NCBI RefSeq assembly: GCF_043641665.1
Contig: NC_092191.1
Coordinates: 67,001-131,000 of the forward strand
Origin: Enoplosus armatus
Taxonomy: Eukaryota; Chordata; Actinopteri; Centrarchiformes; Enoplosidae
Direction of reading: 5' to 3'
Length of the DNA: 64,000 bases
Shown: piece by piece, positions 24,201 through 36,451 of the stretch
Layout of the letters: every line of letters starts with the position of its first letter
Numbering within the stretch: position 1 is the first letter of the stretch
Notes under the pieces: model-generated
Database searches by the model: none
Seen by the model: only the letters and a program-made list of their open reading frames with translations
Told to the model about the DNA's origin: nothing
Program-made: the position numbers and the translations under genes

Positions 24201-24928
24201 ACACTCTCAGGTATGAAGAGGCTTATATGTCTATGTATATATGTGTGTGTGTGTGTATGTATGTTAATATATATATGTATATAGTGAAGTGAAAATAATG
24301 AGCTGTAGCCATTGAGCAATAAGAAGCTCTACTGAATTAAAAGACTAACAGCTGATTAATAATAAGAGGTACATGTGAACATGTAAGTACATGTGTAGAG
24401 AGTAACAGACCTCTGTGTATGAGAGCGATGTAATGTCCATATGTCCATGCTGAAAGAGGATGTGCTGGTCTGACCCCCCTCCCCCTTTCAGGGTGGAGCC
24501 TGCTGGAGTCCAATGATTGAAACCAGGTCTGAGGAAGTGTAAGTGTGTCTTTACTTGACTGTGACATCACTCATTCAGATCTCTGATGTCATCATCAAAG
24601 TGTCAATAATGAACAGATGATAGATTAATAACTGCAGCTGTATTGTGTCTCGTTTTCTCCATCAGATTCCTGTGAACTCACATTCGACACAAACACAGTG
24701 AACAGAAACATCAGACTGTCTGACAACAACAGGAAGGCGACAGTGTATGTGGACTGTCCTGCTGGCACTCTGTCCTTCTACAGAGTCTCCTCTGACACAC
24801 TGGTCCACCTCCACACCTTCAACACCACATTCACTGAACCTCTGTATCCTGGCTTTGGGCTCTGGTCTAACAGGTCTGGTTCCTCAGTGTCTCTGTGTTC
24901 TCTGTTGGAGGGAGTCTCCTCCTGTTAG
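21220..24928 (+). pseudogene. NLRC3-like NLR (FISNA-NACHT-LRR-B30.2), disrupted
   Basis: Exons legible: 21220-21448 (LLEENIVTFVKNELKKIQ); 21600-23381, the FISNA plus NACHT exon with Walker A GVAGIGKT and Walker [21 protein letters not shown] exons 23491-23664 and 24037-24210 (174 nt each); a 47-nt linker 24492-24538; and a B30.2 exon from 24666. Intact members are cytosolic innate-immune receptors of a large fish expansion. Defects: TAA at 22544-22546 after ..KTLTEM, a deletion of about 20 nt near 22666 that shifts the frame, TAA at 22876-22878 and TGA at 24514-24516. The B30.2 exon jumps from LSDNNRKAT to YVDCPAGTLSFYRVSSDTL, having lost its middle. Splice sites remain canonical. A still-transcribed short FISNA-NACHT product is conceivable from the first two exons. 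Confidence 0.9.
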
Positions 24929-25139
24929 AGAAAATCTCTCACTACTGACCAGATAGTTCAGTCTGTAAGGGATCACACACCACTGATGTTAATTAGATTC
25001 TGGATCATGAATGAATCATAAAAACACTTAATCAGATTTTTTTTTCTCTTTGTAATGTTTTTTAATTTTCTGTTCCAGAATTCTTGTTTATAGTTTATAG
25101 TTTCCACACAGTCATACATTACCTTAAATTTATGTTGTA

Positions 25140-25440
25140 TGTGCACACACGTAGCGGCAAGGAGCAGAACAGGCTTCCATACAACAACAAAGCTAATGCT
25201 AGCTGAGCTAGTGTTGCAGTATAAAGTTCCACAAAAAACAACAGGAAAAAACAGTTACCGCCATCCAACCGACTGCTGTCGTTATTTAGTTTGCTTCAAA
25301 TGAGGCTCAACGTTCACACTGTGTCTCTTGACTGTCCTAAATATTACATTGGTCCACATCACTCCAGCCTGTGGAAGTAGCATGCTAGCCTACAGCTATT
25401 ACTTGTTGGCCAAACCACGGTGTTAGGTGACAGAAATACT
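25140..25440. repeat. Dispersed repeat, copy 1
   Basis: GGCAAGGAGCAGAACAGGCT and CCATACAACAACAAAGCTAA followed by GCTGAGCTAG recur, slightly changed, at 34530-34640. Confidence 0.6.
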
Positions 25441-25449
25441 CACTCAGTG

Positions 25450-25660
25450 GTCATCTGAAAACTCACCTGTTAAGACTGAAAACTCACCTGTTCAGACGGC
25501 ACTTGAAGCAGTTCATCATATTTGATGAAGTTGATGATTCTTGCAGTGTTTTGTTTGTATCCACATGTTTGAACATGCACTTATTGGAGGTCGGTTTAGA
25601 TAAAGTGTCAGCTAAGTGAATGTAATGTACATGTAATATATTACATTTTAATAAAGAGGA
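25450..25660 (+). mobile_element. L2-type LINE 3' end
   Basis: Contains the widely shared fish LINE/SINE tail GTCGGTTTAGATAAAGTGTC then AGCTAAGTGAATGTAATG, ending in ATGTA-type repeats. 5'-truncated copy. Confidence 0.6.
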
Positions 25661-26011
25661 CACTGATATCAGCATTTAGAGTTTTGTTTTTTTTACTCAA
25701 TAATAGCTTTTATTCAATTTCAAAAAGAATCTTTTCTCTTTACAACAAACAAATCTTTGCTGTGATGATACAAAGCAACACCACATTGTTTTTCCTAAAC
25801 AGAAGGTTTGATACTAACAGCCCTCAGCTTAAAGACACTATCATTCATAGAAACGTGCATATAAACAGGGAGGCTCTCATCTTTTGTATAAGGCCTTAAA
25901 ATAGATCAAAAATACTTGTAAAGTGGCACTATAAAGCTGCTACACCTCTATTTCTTACACAGCCCACTACTTGTCAAATCTTACATTTCATATACATTCC
26001 TGCTATATACT

Positions 26012-26017
<6 letters not shown>

Positions 26018-26062
<45 letters not shown>
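26018..26062. repeat. (TA)n microsatellite
   Basis: About 22 uninterrupted TA units, preceded by TTTTCATA. Confidence 0.95.
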
Positions 26063-26065
<3 letters not shown>

Positions 26066-26766
26066 ACAAGGCACAAGTAAATACTACCAACAACAAAAAA
26101 TAAAAAACAGAAAAACTGAAAGAAATTCTCAAGTGTAATGCTTTTGTGTAAAATGCATTCATACTCTTCATCTTCTCATGCATGAAGTGACCTGAAGCTG
26201 CTCAGGTCAAAACATTTATTCACTTTAAATCATCGCCTTTGAGGTTTGTTGGAGGTTTTAAAATGTGGAGGAAGAGGACATGAAGGTTATTTGTTTCAGA
26301 GCTCAGTGCAAAATCAGATTATTAAATCTGTTCATGAAAAGAAGACAAAGAAATGTATGTATGTCATGTTTAAAGAAACATTCGAGATTCAGAATGGAGG
26401 AAAAGCTGTTCAGGAACCAGTGACTCCTCAAGCTTCACAGCTCTATTTCACTGCTGACATCCTGAACAAAATCTCTTTTTCAACACAGCTGAGTTGGTTT
26501 AAAGCTCCTCGTCCAGGTTTCATTGAGTCATTTTATGCAAGGGAGGACAGTAGATTTCTGAGTGAAAACCTTGTATCTCCAAAGTATAAGTGTTACTGAA
26601 CTTTAAAGAAACCACAGCTCCAGAACATCAAGAACTACAAACTTTAAGCTCAAACACCTTTTTTTCCTCCAGTCATCAGCTGTATTCATGAAGCCAAGTG
26701 ACCCAGGTATTTCCAAAACATAAAAGAGTGCATCATCAGCATATGGTGAAAACAAATTTTGGGATT

Positions 26767-27344
26767 TTAAAGGAGCAATATGTAAGAATTATAGTTTAAA
26801 ACATTCAAAAGTTCTGTCATGTCAAAGACGTCTATGTATTGTGTTGCAGAGATATCTACTGAAGTTAACATGCTAACAAGCTATCCCTGGCCTGTCCTGT
26901 CTTATAATACCACTTTGTACCTTAAAATGCGATAGTGAGTCGTTGTAGCATCCAGTCTGCCCTCCAACAACACGAAGGTGGTTTTCTGGTTGGGTTTGGC
27001 TCGCCTGATGCCCGACCTTCCTCTCACATCTCTCAAGAACCCGCTGTGTCTTCATTGTACCCGGAGTCAAGAGTCCTGGTCGGAGTCACAGTAAATCACC
27101 TCGATACTGTATTCTCTGTCGTAAAACTGGCCCCTGTCGGTCTTGGTGGCGGTGTTTGGTCCCACTTCTATTGACCGCTCGCCTGGCTCCGGTTCTGGTA
27201 AACCCCCCCCCCACGGCTGACTGAGCTAATTCGCTAACGGCATATACTGTTAGCAGCAGTTAGCTGTTACTCTGGTGATATGCTGCCCCCTGTTTGTTTG
27301 GATTATGAATTTGACAGGTGGCCAATTACATATAGCTCCTTTAA
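26767..27344. mobile_element. Non-autonomous DNA transposon with 19-bp TIRs
   Basis: TTAAAGGAGCAATATGTAA at 26767-26785 pairs with TTACATATAGCTCCTTTAA at 27326-27344, one mismatch. The interior of about 540 bp has no transposase. The flanks could be a TA target duplication. Confidence 0.8.
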
Positions 27345-28913
27345 CATTTTTATCTCAATACATTTCTTTTTTTTCTATTAAATATAAAATATCACACGTG
27401 ACAAATGCCCCTCAGAAGGCTGATTTAAATTTAAAATATGTCTACTTCAAAGACATACTACTTCAAGACACTTCAAGCGTCTGCCAGATGAATAAATGTA
27501 AATAACAATGTACATGTGCTAATATGAGCATTTTTGTTGGCAGCTTCATATTTGCAAACAGCATTATTCACAAGATCACTGACTGAAATAACTGACCAAA
27601 AATAATCAAAATTGCAATTAATAAAGTTAGTTTTATTTATATGTTAAATAAATTAATACAAAAATATAACTAATTCTAGTGTGACACTTTGGAGATACAA
27701 GGTTTCAAGTCATATTCTGTCTCCTAAAAGCAATGTAACATCTGGTAAAAAACTTAGAACTGATATTAGTGATTTTTTATGAATCACCTAATATAGCATG
27801 ATGTTCTCCTTTGGGTAAAATAAAGTCTCACCATGTTATGCCTATGAACCTATTTAAAACTCCAAAATTCTACAACACTTGTGTTGAAAATGACATCTTG
27901 TTTTTTGCAGTGACATAAGCGTCCCTGAACACCTCACAAGCTGATGAAGACACGTTTTGTCCACTTGTCCACTGCCATCACAGCCAGACGGCAGCAAACA
28001 CACAGGTTTACTTGTTGTACCTGAACACAACCCGCTGCAGACTAACAGCATCCAACAAGACGCCGTCACCAATGAGATGTAGATAGATCCTGTTTGAGTG
28101 TGGTGAGTTTAGATGACCTGTTAATGTGACGGATGAGTTGGACGTCTCCATGGCAGGTTTACACCAGGACTCTGTGCAATTCATCAGATTTATTTAATTA
28201 ATTTTGTCAGTGTTACGTATTCATTACTTTGTTTTTTAATCAATAAAGATTACAGTTTGATAGTTTTAGTTACAAAACTCCTCATGAAAATATGTTTCTT
28301 CGGATTCTTTACAAGATTTCTGCTTCTGAAAGAGTTCTGGACCGTTCTGGATCAGAGAGGCAAAACTATTCTGCTGATGGACAGTGAACTCACAGTGACT
28401 CTGAGACTCTATTGGACATTATACAGCAATTTTCTGCCATGTAATGGTCTGACTGGTCTACAGATGTGCTATTTGCTGTGACATCATGAAAGCCACAACC
28501 TCTATTATTCTGTAACAGAAACATCAGATTCTTCATTAAACCTCGACTGTTTTTACTGTAGACTGATCTCAGATGGTTAATTCGTCCTGTTTCTCAGATA
28601 ATTTAAGTGTCTCAGACTGTTGGATTAAAGTTGGATTAAAAGGTTTTCAGGTCTGTCAGTTTAGAGAAATCTTCAGGTCTCCAGTCCACTCTGACTCTGA
28701 GGGAACCGACCAGTCTGACAATCCAATGTAATGTGGAACAAATTTAATTTATTCATGGTAAAAAGTCAAACAGATTTTTCTAGACTTGGTTTGTGCACAC
28801 GGATAAATGCTTCAGGACAAACACTATAGGCTATCGTCACATTAACAGCTGAGAAGTAAATCCTCTTGTTCTCCATTGCCTCCAGAGTCAAGTACAGAGG
28901 TAAGTCCAGGTTG
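27345..28913. other. AT-rich intergenic sequence
   Basis: A LINE-tail-like GCGTCTGCCAGATGAATAAA lies near 27477-27500. Nothing else recognised. Confidence 0.4.
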
Positions 28914-29119
28914 GGTTTAGCCTTTAGCACAAAGACTGGAAGCATGGGGAAACTGCTAGCCTAGCTACATCAAAAGAGAAACTAGCAACTCCAAGTCTGT
29001 CTGAGTTACATGTGATTTGTTGTTTATTGAACAAGTGGAGGAACGTGTGGTTTTAGCAGCAGTTAGCATTTGAGCTAGTTTCCCCCGGCTTCCAGTCTTT
29101 GTGCTAAGCTAGGCTAACC
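28914..29119. mobile_element. Palindromic MITE (TTAGCACAAAGACTGGAAGC type)
   Basis: The arms 28914-28960 and 29074-29119 are inverted copies, each containing GCACAAAGACTGGAAGC on one strand. About 113 bp loop. Confidence 0.8.
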
Positions 29120-29879
29120 ACGTCCTGGCCCTCTCTCTCTAGTAGACACACAGAGATGAAACTGATATGAAGCATCAGACTGAAGGAAACCGAGAACAAA
29201 GTGAATTTATTAAAATGAGCTTTTAAGACTTAGAGTGTAAATAAGGTTTCACCCTCTTCTTACATTTAAAAGAACATTTCTGTTTAAAGTGTTTGGTCCA
29301 TTATTTGTCATCAACATCAAGGCGGATCCATAAAGTCCTGAAAATAATGGAGCAGTAAGTCATTTTAAACATGTCTGTGAGTTTCGAACAAACATCATCA
29401 CTGTGCTGTGACTCTCAGAGAACATTTACTTTCTGCTGTTTGTTGTTTGATCTTATTCTGACAGGCTGACAGGTCTATAATGGTGAATAGGGCAACTTCA
29501 CCATCACAACTGATTTTCCCAGAAACCACCTGTTCTGCTACCTGTTGGGCATTTTCACACCTGGTCCGGTGGAATTTCAAATGATTCCTGTTCAGTGTTT
29601 GTTGTGTGCAGTAAGTTGCAGTTCAGTCTGTGAGCAGAGGGGGGCTGTATATCAGAAGTCAAACTTCCCTCCAAATGTACCTCAAAGTTTAACTGAATTT
29701 CCAGAAAATGGTCAGAGGAAAATGTGAGTGAATGAAATCATGGCGCTCCAGTGATGGATGATTTTAAAAGTCGATATATATCCGATCACACAGGTGAACC
29801 TGGATTTATCTTGATTTTGTCACACGTTTATGGTCATAAAATAACAGTTGGTCTGGTTGAGATGCACTTTTGTTAACTG

Positions 29880-29982
29880 ACAAGAGGAACTCTACTGAAC
29901 TCTACTGAACTCTGGTGAACTCTGGTGAACTCTGGCAAACTCTAGCAGACTCTGGTAAACTCTAGTGAACTATGCTGAACTC
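29880..29982. repeat. Short tandem repeat of about 10 bp (GAACTCTGGT)
   Basis: About ten imperfect units. It ends next to the inferred stop codon of the last quaking exon. Confidence 0.8.
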
Positions 29983-29983
29983 T

Positions 29984-30147
29984 TTAGGTTGGTTGTCGGT
30001 GTGAAAACGCCCTGAACAGACGCCGGTTGAAGCAAAGCAGTGGATTGTGGGAAAGGCAGGTGTGGAGACAGGGGGACGGGTCTGAGCGGACTAACCTCGG
30101 TCTGCGGACACGCAGCTCGTGTCTCCGAACTTTAGAGGCCACCGCAC
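29984..30147 (-). CDS. qki: quaking last coding exon (QKI-5-like tail)
   Basis: Acceptor TGGTGCAG. Opens with [14 protein letters not shown] as in QKI-5, then diverges and reads to TAA at 29984-29986. A potential internal donor GAG|GTTAGT occurs after 30096, so the exon may be only 52 nt. Confidence 0.7.
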
Positions 30148-33100
30148 CTGCACCAGAACACCACAAACCGTCACAGAGGACATGGAGTCACCTGTCCACA
30201 GCGTCACACAACACTTCATACAGGTACGCACAAGTACAGATATGTCAATACATCATCACATCCTCACAGCTACACAAAGACAGAAAATCATTAGAAATAC
30301 ATGTTAAGGCCAGTTCAGACCAAAGATTCACAATGAGAAAAACTGCTTAAGAAACTTGCAGGGGTCTAAACTGGCCCGTCTCAGCTCAACTCAAGACGGC
30401 TGATGGTGTCACCTGACACTCAGCTTGTCAAGTCGCCAGTGGCTGGTTTTAGAGTGTACAGCACATCACCTGTTTCAACAGCCAATCAGCTCATAGTGAA
30501 GTCAGCTGGTCAGGTCGGCTGGTGGAAATGAGTTTTTGGATGGAGAAAAGAGAGGATCACCTCATCAATGAGTTTGAGGACCAGCTGTGTCTGTCTGACA
30601 CAAGCCTTAAAATGTACTCAAATAAGATGCTACAAATTATATCCAACTACAATAGAAGCCTGAAAGGTGGATCAGTTAGAACAGAAGTACAGAGAGTCAT
30701 TGCTATGGAAACCATACACCGTATCGTCTAGTTGCATTGGTGTAAACTGGCAGGTTTCAGAACATTGCAGACCAGCGCATGCAAGTAGTTTCAACTCGTC
30801 TCATCACGAATCTTTGGTCTGAACTGTGCTATAAGGCACAAATGTAAACAGATTCTGGTTACAGGTGAGATCTGAGAGGCTTTCAGGTGGAGATTTAAAC
30901 AACAGACGAGTCTTTACTGTGATGTCATCATGAGGACCACGCCTCTTTCAGGTGGATCAGTTTTATTGGTTATCACAGTCTGTTCCACAATGGAGGATTA
31001 GTGCCACAGCTAGGAAAAAGTAACCATAAATTTAGAGAATAAAGTCATAATATTAAGTAAAGATTAGTCTCAGTACTGAATAAAAATTGTGGTGTTTCAA
31101 GAAAAAGTAACATTTTGAGAAAAAAAGTCCTAATGTTTGTAGAAAACAGCTATAATTGTAATGTTTCAAGAAAAAGGTCATAGCCCAACATTTCAAGAAT
31201 AAAGTCATAATCTTACAAGATTTTAATACTCCATCATAGTGAACTCAAAATACTACAGTAACCTTTTTCTCGTAACAGCTTTTAGCACGAAATATTACAA
31301 CTTTTTCTTGTAATATTAAAACTTTTTATCAAAATATTACTACTTTTTAAAACTTTTTTTTCTAAATTAAAACTTTTTTAAAGATATTTTTACAATATTG
31401 CACCGTTTTCATATTATGACAATATTACTTCTATTAGTGATTTAAATTCAAGGACTTAAAAGGTTTTGAATACAAATAAAATGTGTACTTTATGCCTTAA
31501 ATTTTTACACCCCTTTTACACACCGTCTTCTGGTTAGAAGTGTTTGTTTAATTTCTTTGAGTATTTTTTTATTGAATTGTTTTTAATTGGTTTTATTGTT
31601 AATTATTATTTATCTCAGTTCTAAAAACATCTTTAAAACAGACTTGTGTTTTTTGCAGCTTTGAAACGTGACTTAACTTCTTGCCGGCGAGAACACAGAG
31701 ATCATCTGTTGTTTAGCATAGTTAGCAGTAAGCATAGATCTGAAAACTTCATTTAGCATCAGGTCACTGAGCCATGTTAGAGCAATGTGGGGGGCGTGTT
31801 GGACATGTGTTGGAGGCATGTTGGGGGTGTGTTGGACACGTGTTAGGGATGTGTTGGAGGCGTGTTGGAGATGTGTTGGGGGTGTGTTGGACATATGTTG
31901 GAAGTCTGTTGGGGGTATGTTGGAGGTCAGGTTGGCTTCAGTTCAGTTCTCAGTAACAGATTCCCAGGAATTACGTGCATTTCAGTGCAGGAAGCTGCAG
32001 TCACATGACATCAGTTCAAATGTGATGAAGATCATTTCTAACATCAGTTTGTTCTTGTTAAATAAAACTCTGTGAGATTCTCTGTGTGACAGGAAGCGCT
32101 GAGGCACGTCAAGAGTAGTACAAACATCTCTAGCCAATGAGACGACAGTAAAGGCTGAGTAATCAGTCGTACCTGAATGCCTCATTCACAGCTGACACCA
32201 CATCACCTGACAGCAGAAGTTAAATTAAAAACATTTGTTTGAGCAACAGCGCCCCCCTGTGGACAAACATACTAAGGAAAACATTCTTTTACACTTTCCT
32301 CTGTTCATCCAATAAATATTTTTCAGTAGAAAACATATTTCTTATTAGGTTTTTATATTTTACATTTCAACTGATGCTTTATTGACAGAACAGCTGATTC
32401 CCAAAAATATCACAATGACAACTTAAATAATAAACTCTCCACTCTGTCTTTAATGTTTTCACATCAGGACACTTGGTGGAGTTTTCATTGTTTAAATGTA
32501 ATTTTAAAGTGCTGTGAACATCATCACTTTCACTAGTTATGACTCCGTCCAGCAGGGGGCGACGCTGCAGGTTTCAACAGTGAACGAGGCGCGTGTGTTT
32601 CTTTGTGTGTGTGTGTGTGTGTGTGTGTCTATGTGTGTGCCATGGAGGAGTGCCTGTTTTCCATCTTTTAGGAGGCGTGTCTGAGGAGCAGCGTAGGGGC
32701 GGGGCTCCACTGGCCTTGGGGGTGGTGGTGAGGCGTGGGGGAGCAGTCGCAGGAGCAGGGGGGGGCAGGCTTACCTAACACCCCACCAGAGTCCAGAGGG
32801 TACTCCAAGATGGATGCCGGCGCCGCCAGAGCGTACGGGTAGTCGTATTGCGCCGCGTAGATCAGACCAGACTCAGGCCCTGCCCCCGGCATCAGAGTCG
32901 CTGGGTGAGGCGCCCCATTGGGGAGAACTGTCTGGATCTGACGAATCAGAGGCATGAGGGCAGGGCCTGTGGGGGCAGGTGTACGCAGGTTGGTTGGCGG
33001 GGCCATCACAGGGGTAGGGCCAGTGAGAAAACGAGGAGTCTGACAAGAGGCTGCAAGAGAGAAGGCGAGGGAGGCTGAGGAAGAGGAGGGAAGGAGGAGA

Positions 33101-35863
33101 GGAGGAGGAGGGGAGGAGGGGAGGAGGGGAGGAGGAGGAGGAGGGGACGAGGAGATGAGGAGAGGAGTATTAGCCGTTTCAACAGCGTAAGGTGTGGTTG
33201 TTCTGCTCTCTGATTGGTCACAGTGTCTGATTGGTCTCTGATTGGTCGGTCTCTTACAGGGTTTGATGTTAGCGTCTCTGTATGTCCCGTTCAGGATGGC
33301 TAACTCCATCAGCTGCATCTTCTTCAAACTGTCCTCTCCCTCCGCCTGAAACACACAGTAACAACCATCAAGTACTTATACTGTGCTGCAGTATATGTGT
33401 ATTATACTTGCATAGTGTATATGTACACAGGGGTGGAAAGTACATTTACTCATGTACTGTACCTAAGTTTAATTTTGAGGTTCCTGTACTTTACTTGTAG
33501 TCAGCTGTAGTCACTGGATACTCAGTCGATAAAGATTTTACACAGTTAAAAACATATGATCTGTTTATAAAACACGATGCATTCATAAAGAATTTAAAGC
33601 TGCAGCATTTACACTGTAAAGCATCAATAGTCTTGAGTTGATACTACAATACAACAATTTAACATTATAATTTATCTTTCAGTTTTAGTTTCAGTTTCAG
33701 TCCATTTCATTTATATAGCACCTCAAAAAGCAAATTGGTTTTGCACCAAAGTACTTCACAAAGACAGACACATACACACATAAAGGCATATATGTGCATA
33801 ACAGATGTGGAAATAAAGCACGATTAAAATAGAAACAAAGTAAAAACAGGTTAAACTAAATGCCAAAGAATAATAGTGGGTCGTAAGGTGCCTCTTAAAA
33901 GCATCAACAGACTCAGTCTGTGTAATGGCCTCCAGCAGGCTATTCCAGAGCTGAGGAGCTACTACAGAAAAAGCCCTGTTCTCTGATTTACTTTTTTCTA
34001 CCAATGGGGCACAGCCAATATGCCACGGTGGGAGGATCCGAGGGGTCTGGTGGTGGTATAAGGGGAAAGAAGTTCTGAGATATATGTCGAGACCATGGAG
34101 AGATTTATAGACAATTAAAAGGATTTTGAAGTTTATCCTGAAGTGAACTGGGAGCCAGTGTAAGGATGCAAGGATAGGGGTGATGTGGTCATGTTTCTTA
34201 GAAAAGAAATGGTAAAATTTGCCACCTTGTATGTTAATGTCCACTCAGTGTTGATGGTGAATGTAGTCAGTTAAAGCAATAAATTCCTCTGTGCTATATT
34301 GACAGAGAAAGCTGAGTTCACCTGCTCACAGAGCCTTGTCTGAGGTGCCTACATATACCAGGAAGCATTGCATGTGAGCTTCTGATGCCCATTGAGCAAG
34401 CTAGCTGCTGAAAATCAAAGATACACAAAGTTGCCGAGCAAATGCATTCCTGCAGTTTGACCATTTCTTTTTCACACGTAACTATATTGTTACCTTCAGG
34501 GCATGTCTATGAAGTAAATTTACATACAGAAGCAACACCCACACCCACACACACATAACAGCAAGGACCAGAACAGTCTTCCATACAACAACAAAGCTAA
34601 AGCTGGCTGAGCTAGCACTGCAGTATTGACTTTTGTGTATTAATCTAAACAATCACAGATATTACAATGACAGCATTTGGACCTTTGCTTGCTGAATTTG
34701 AATCTTTCAGCTCCAGCTACCTTCCAAAGGCTAATGAGTTAGGTGCTCACGAGTTGCCTGGGAGACTGCTGTATGGAGTATTTGGATGACATTATAATCT
34801 ATTCTAAAGGCATCAAAACTCACTTTTATGACATCCAGCAAGTGTTTGATTGTCTCAAGGAGGCTGGTCTTACAATTAAGAAATGCCACTTACGTTGCTC
34901 CAAGCTTAATTCCTGAGTCATGTAGTGAGCAAGGAGGGAGTGCAAGCAGATCCAGCAAAGACAGAAGCACTTCATGACTACCCTGTCCCAGGAAACCTTC
35001 AGGAAGTCCAAAGGTTTTTGGGTCTTGCTGGATGGTACCATCGTTACTTCCTTAACTTTTCAATGGTTGCGGAGCCTCTCAATGTGCTGAAAAAGTAACT
35101 GTGTTTCAGTGGACAGATGAGTATCAGAAGGCATTTCAGTGTCTCAAAGACCATCTGACTTCTCCTCCTGTCCTTGGTCACCCTGATATGTGTAACAGAT
35201 TTGTTGTCTACATTGATGCAAGGTCCATGGGTCAGGCGGCTCAGAGATCAAACACGAACTCCGGAGATGAGGTCATCGCTTATGGCAGCCACTCTCTAAC
35301 AAGGGCAGATCAAAATTACTCCACCACAGAACATGAGTGTGTGTGGTGTGAGTTATGGAGACACTCTTTGTGGTGGTTTTGAAAGTAGATTTATAAACCT
35401 CAACAGAGCATCAGCATATAGTGACGGCCATGACGAGTTATTTTAAAGAAAATCAAGAGTTTTGCTTCTTGTCAATTAAATAAGAAACAAGCATCGAAAT
35501 GCTCGCAATCTGCCCCGACCATTGCTGCGTGTGGCTATATTTATTATTGTGTTACCTGTGCAGCTCAACACCGACCTGCACTAACAAGCTCATTAGCTCA
35601 TTAGATAAAGAGTTCATTCATTAATGAACTCAACTACAAACTAACTTCTGAACAAATGTTTAATGTCACCACAACATGAAACCAACTTCCTGTCAGATCT
35701 GAACACCCACACACACGCACAGAGGAGGTGATCAGGTTCTCTGCCGCTTTTCTTGCCCGGCAACAGAGTTTTCCTGGCTCCTCATTGGTTGGATGAAATC
35801 TAGGAAGTGAGAGTGGAGGAAGTGAGGATCAGCAGAACCTCTGCACTTCCTGTCTCACTGTCT

Positions 35864-35903
<40 letters not shown>

Positions 35904-36395
35904 TCCACATGAAGTCTAAAGCCTCATTCAGACAGGATTCATTTCACAGGAGGAAGTGGGCCATGCAATATCTCCCTCTGCGTAATAGAAGTCCTTGTTC
36001 AGGACGCCCTATAGCCGCTGACAAACAGACAACAAACACATGTTCTTCTAGTCAGATTCATCAACCTCTCACTGAACAAACCTGTTGAAAATCTCTTGTT
36101 TCAGGCTGATGAACCTATTTGTGAGGTTTCATCACTAACATAATCAATAACACACCTATAGTGCCCCTTTAATACACCTATAACAGACCTATAGTTTATT
36201 ATAGAGGTCAGAGGTCAAATGACTCACAGCAGGCACCAGCAGCTTGTTGACTTCCTCCACAGCTCGTTTGAGTTTGATTTCGGCTCGATTCTGAGCTTCT
36301 TCTACCGTTATGAGGACATGAAGCTCCTCGTTCAGGTGCTCCCAGTTAGGCTTCCCTCGATTCTGCTCCTCCTGTTAGGTAGAGACAGACAGGTG

Positions 36396-36451
<56 letters not shown>

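Larger units (their letters stand above)
24929..26766. other. Spacer after the NLR pseudogene
   Basis: Holds two dispersed repeats (25140-25440 and 25450-25660) and a (TA)n run. An open frame at 26246-26599 (117 codons) resembles nothing I know and is probably chance. Confidence 0.45.

Noticed and set aside
26246..26599. 117-codon plus-strand frame
   Set aside because: No recognisable motif, no nearby exons with matching phases; left as probable chance.
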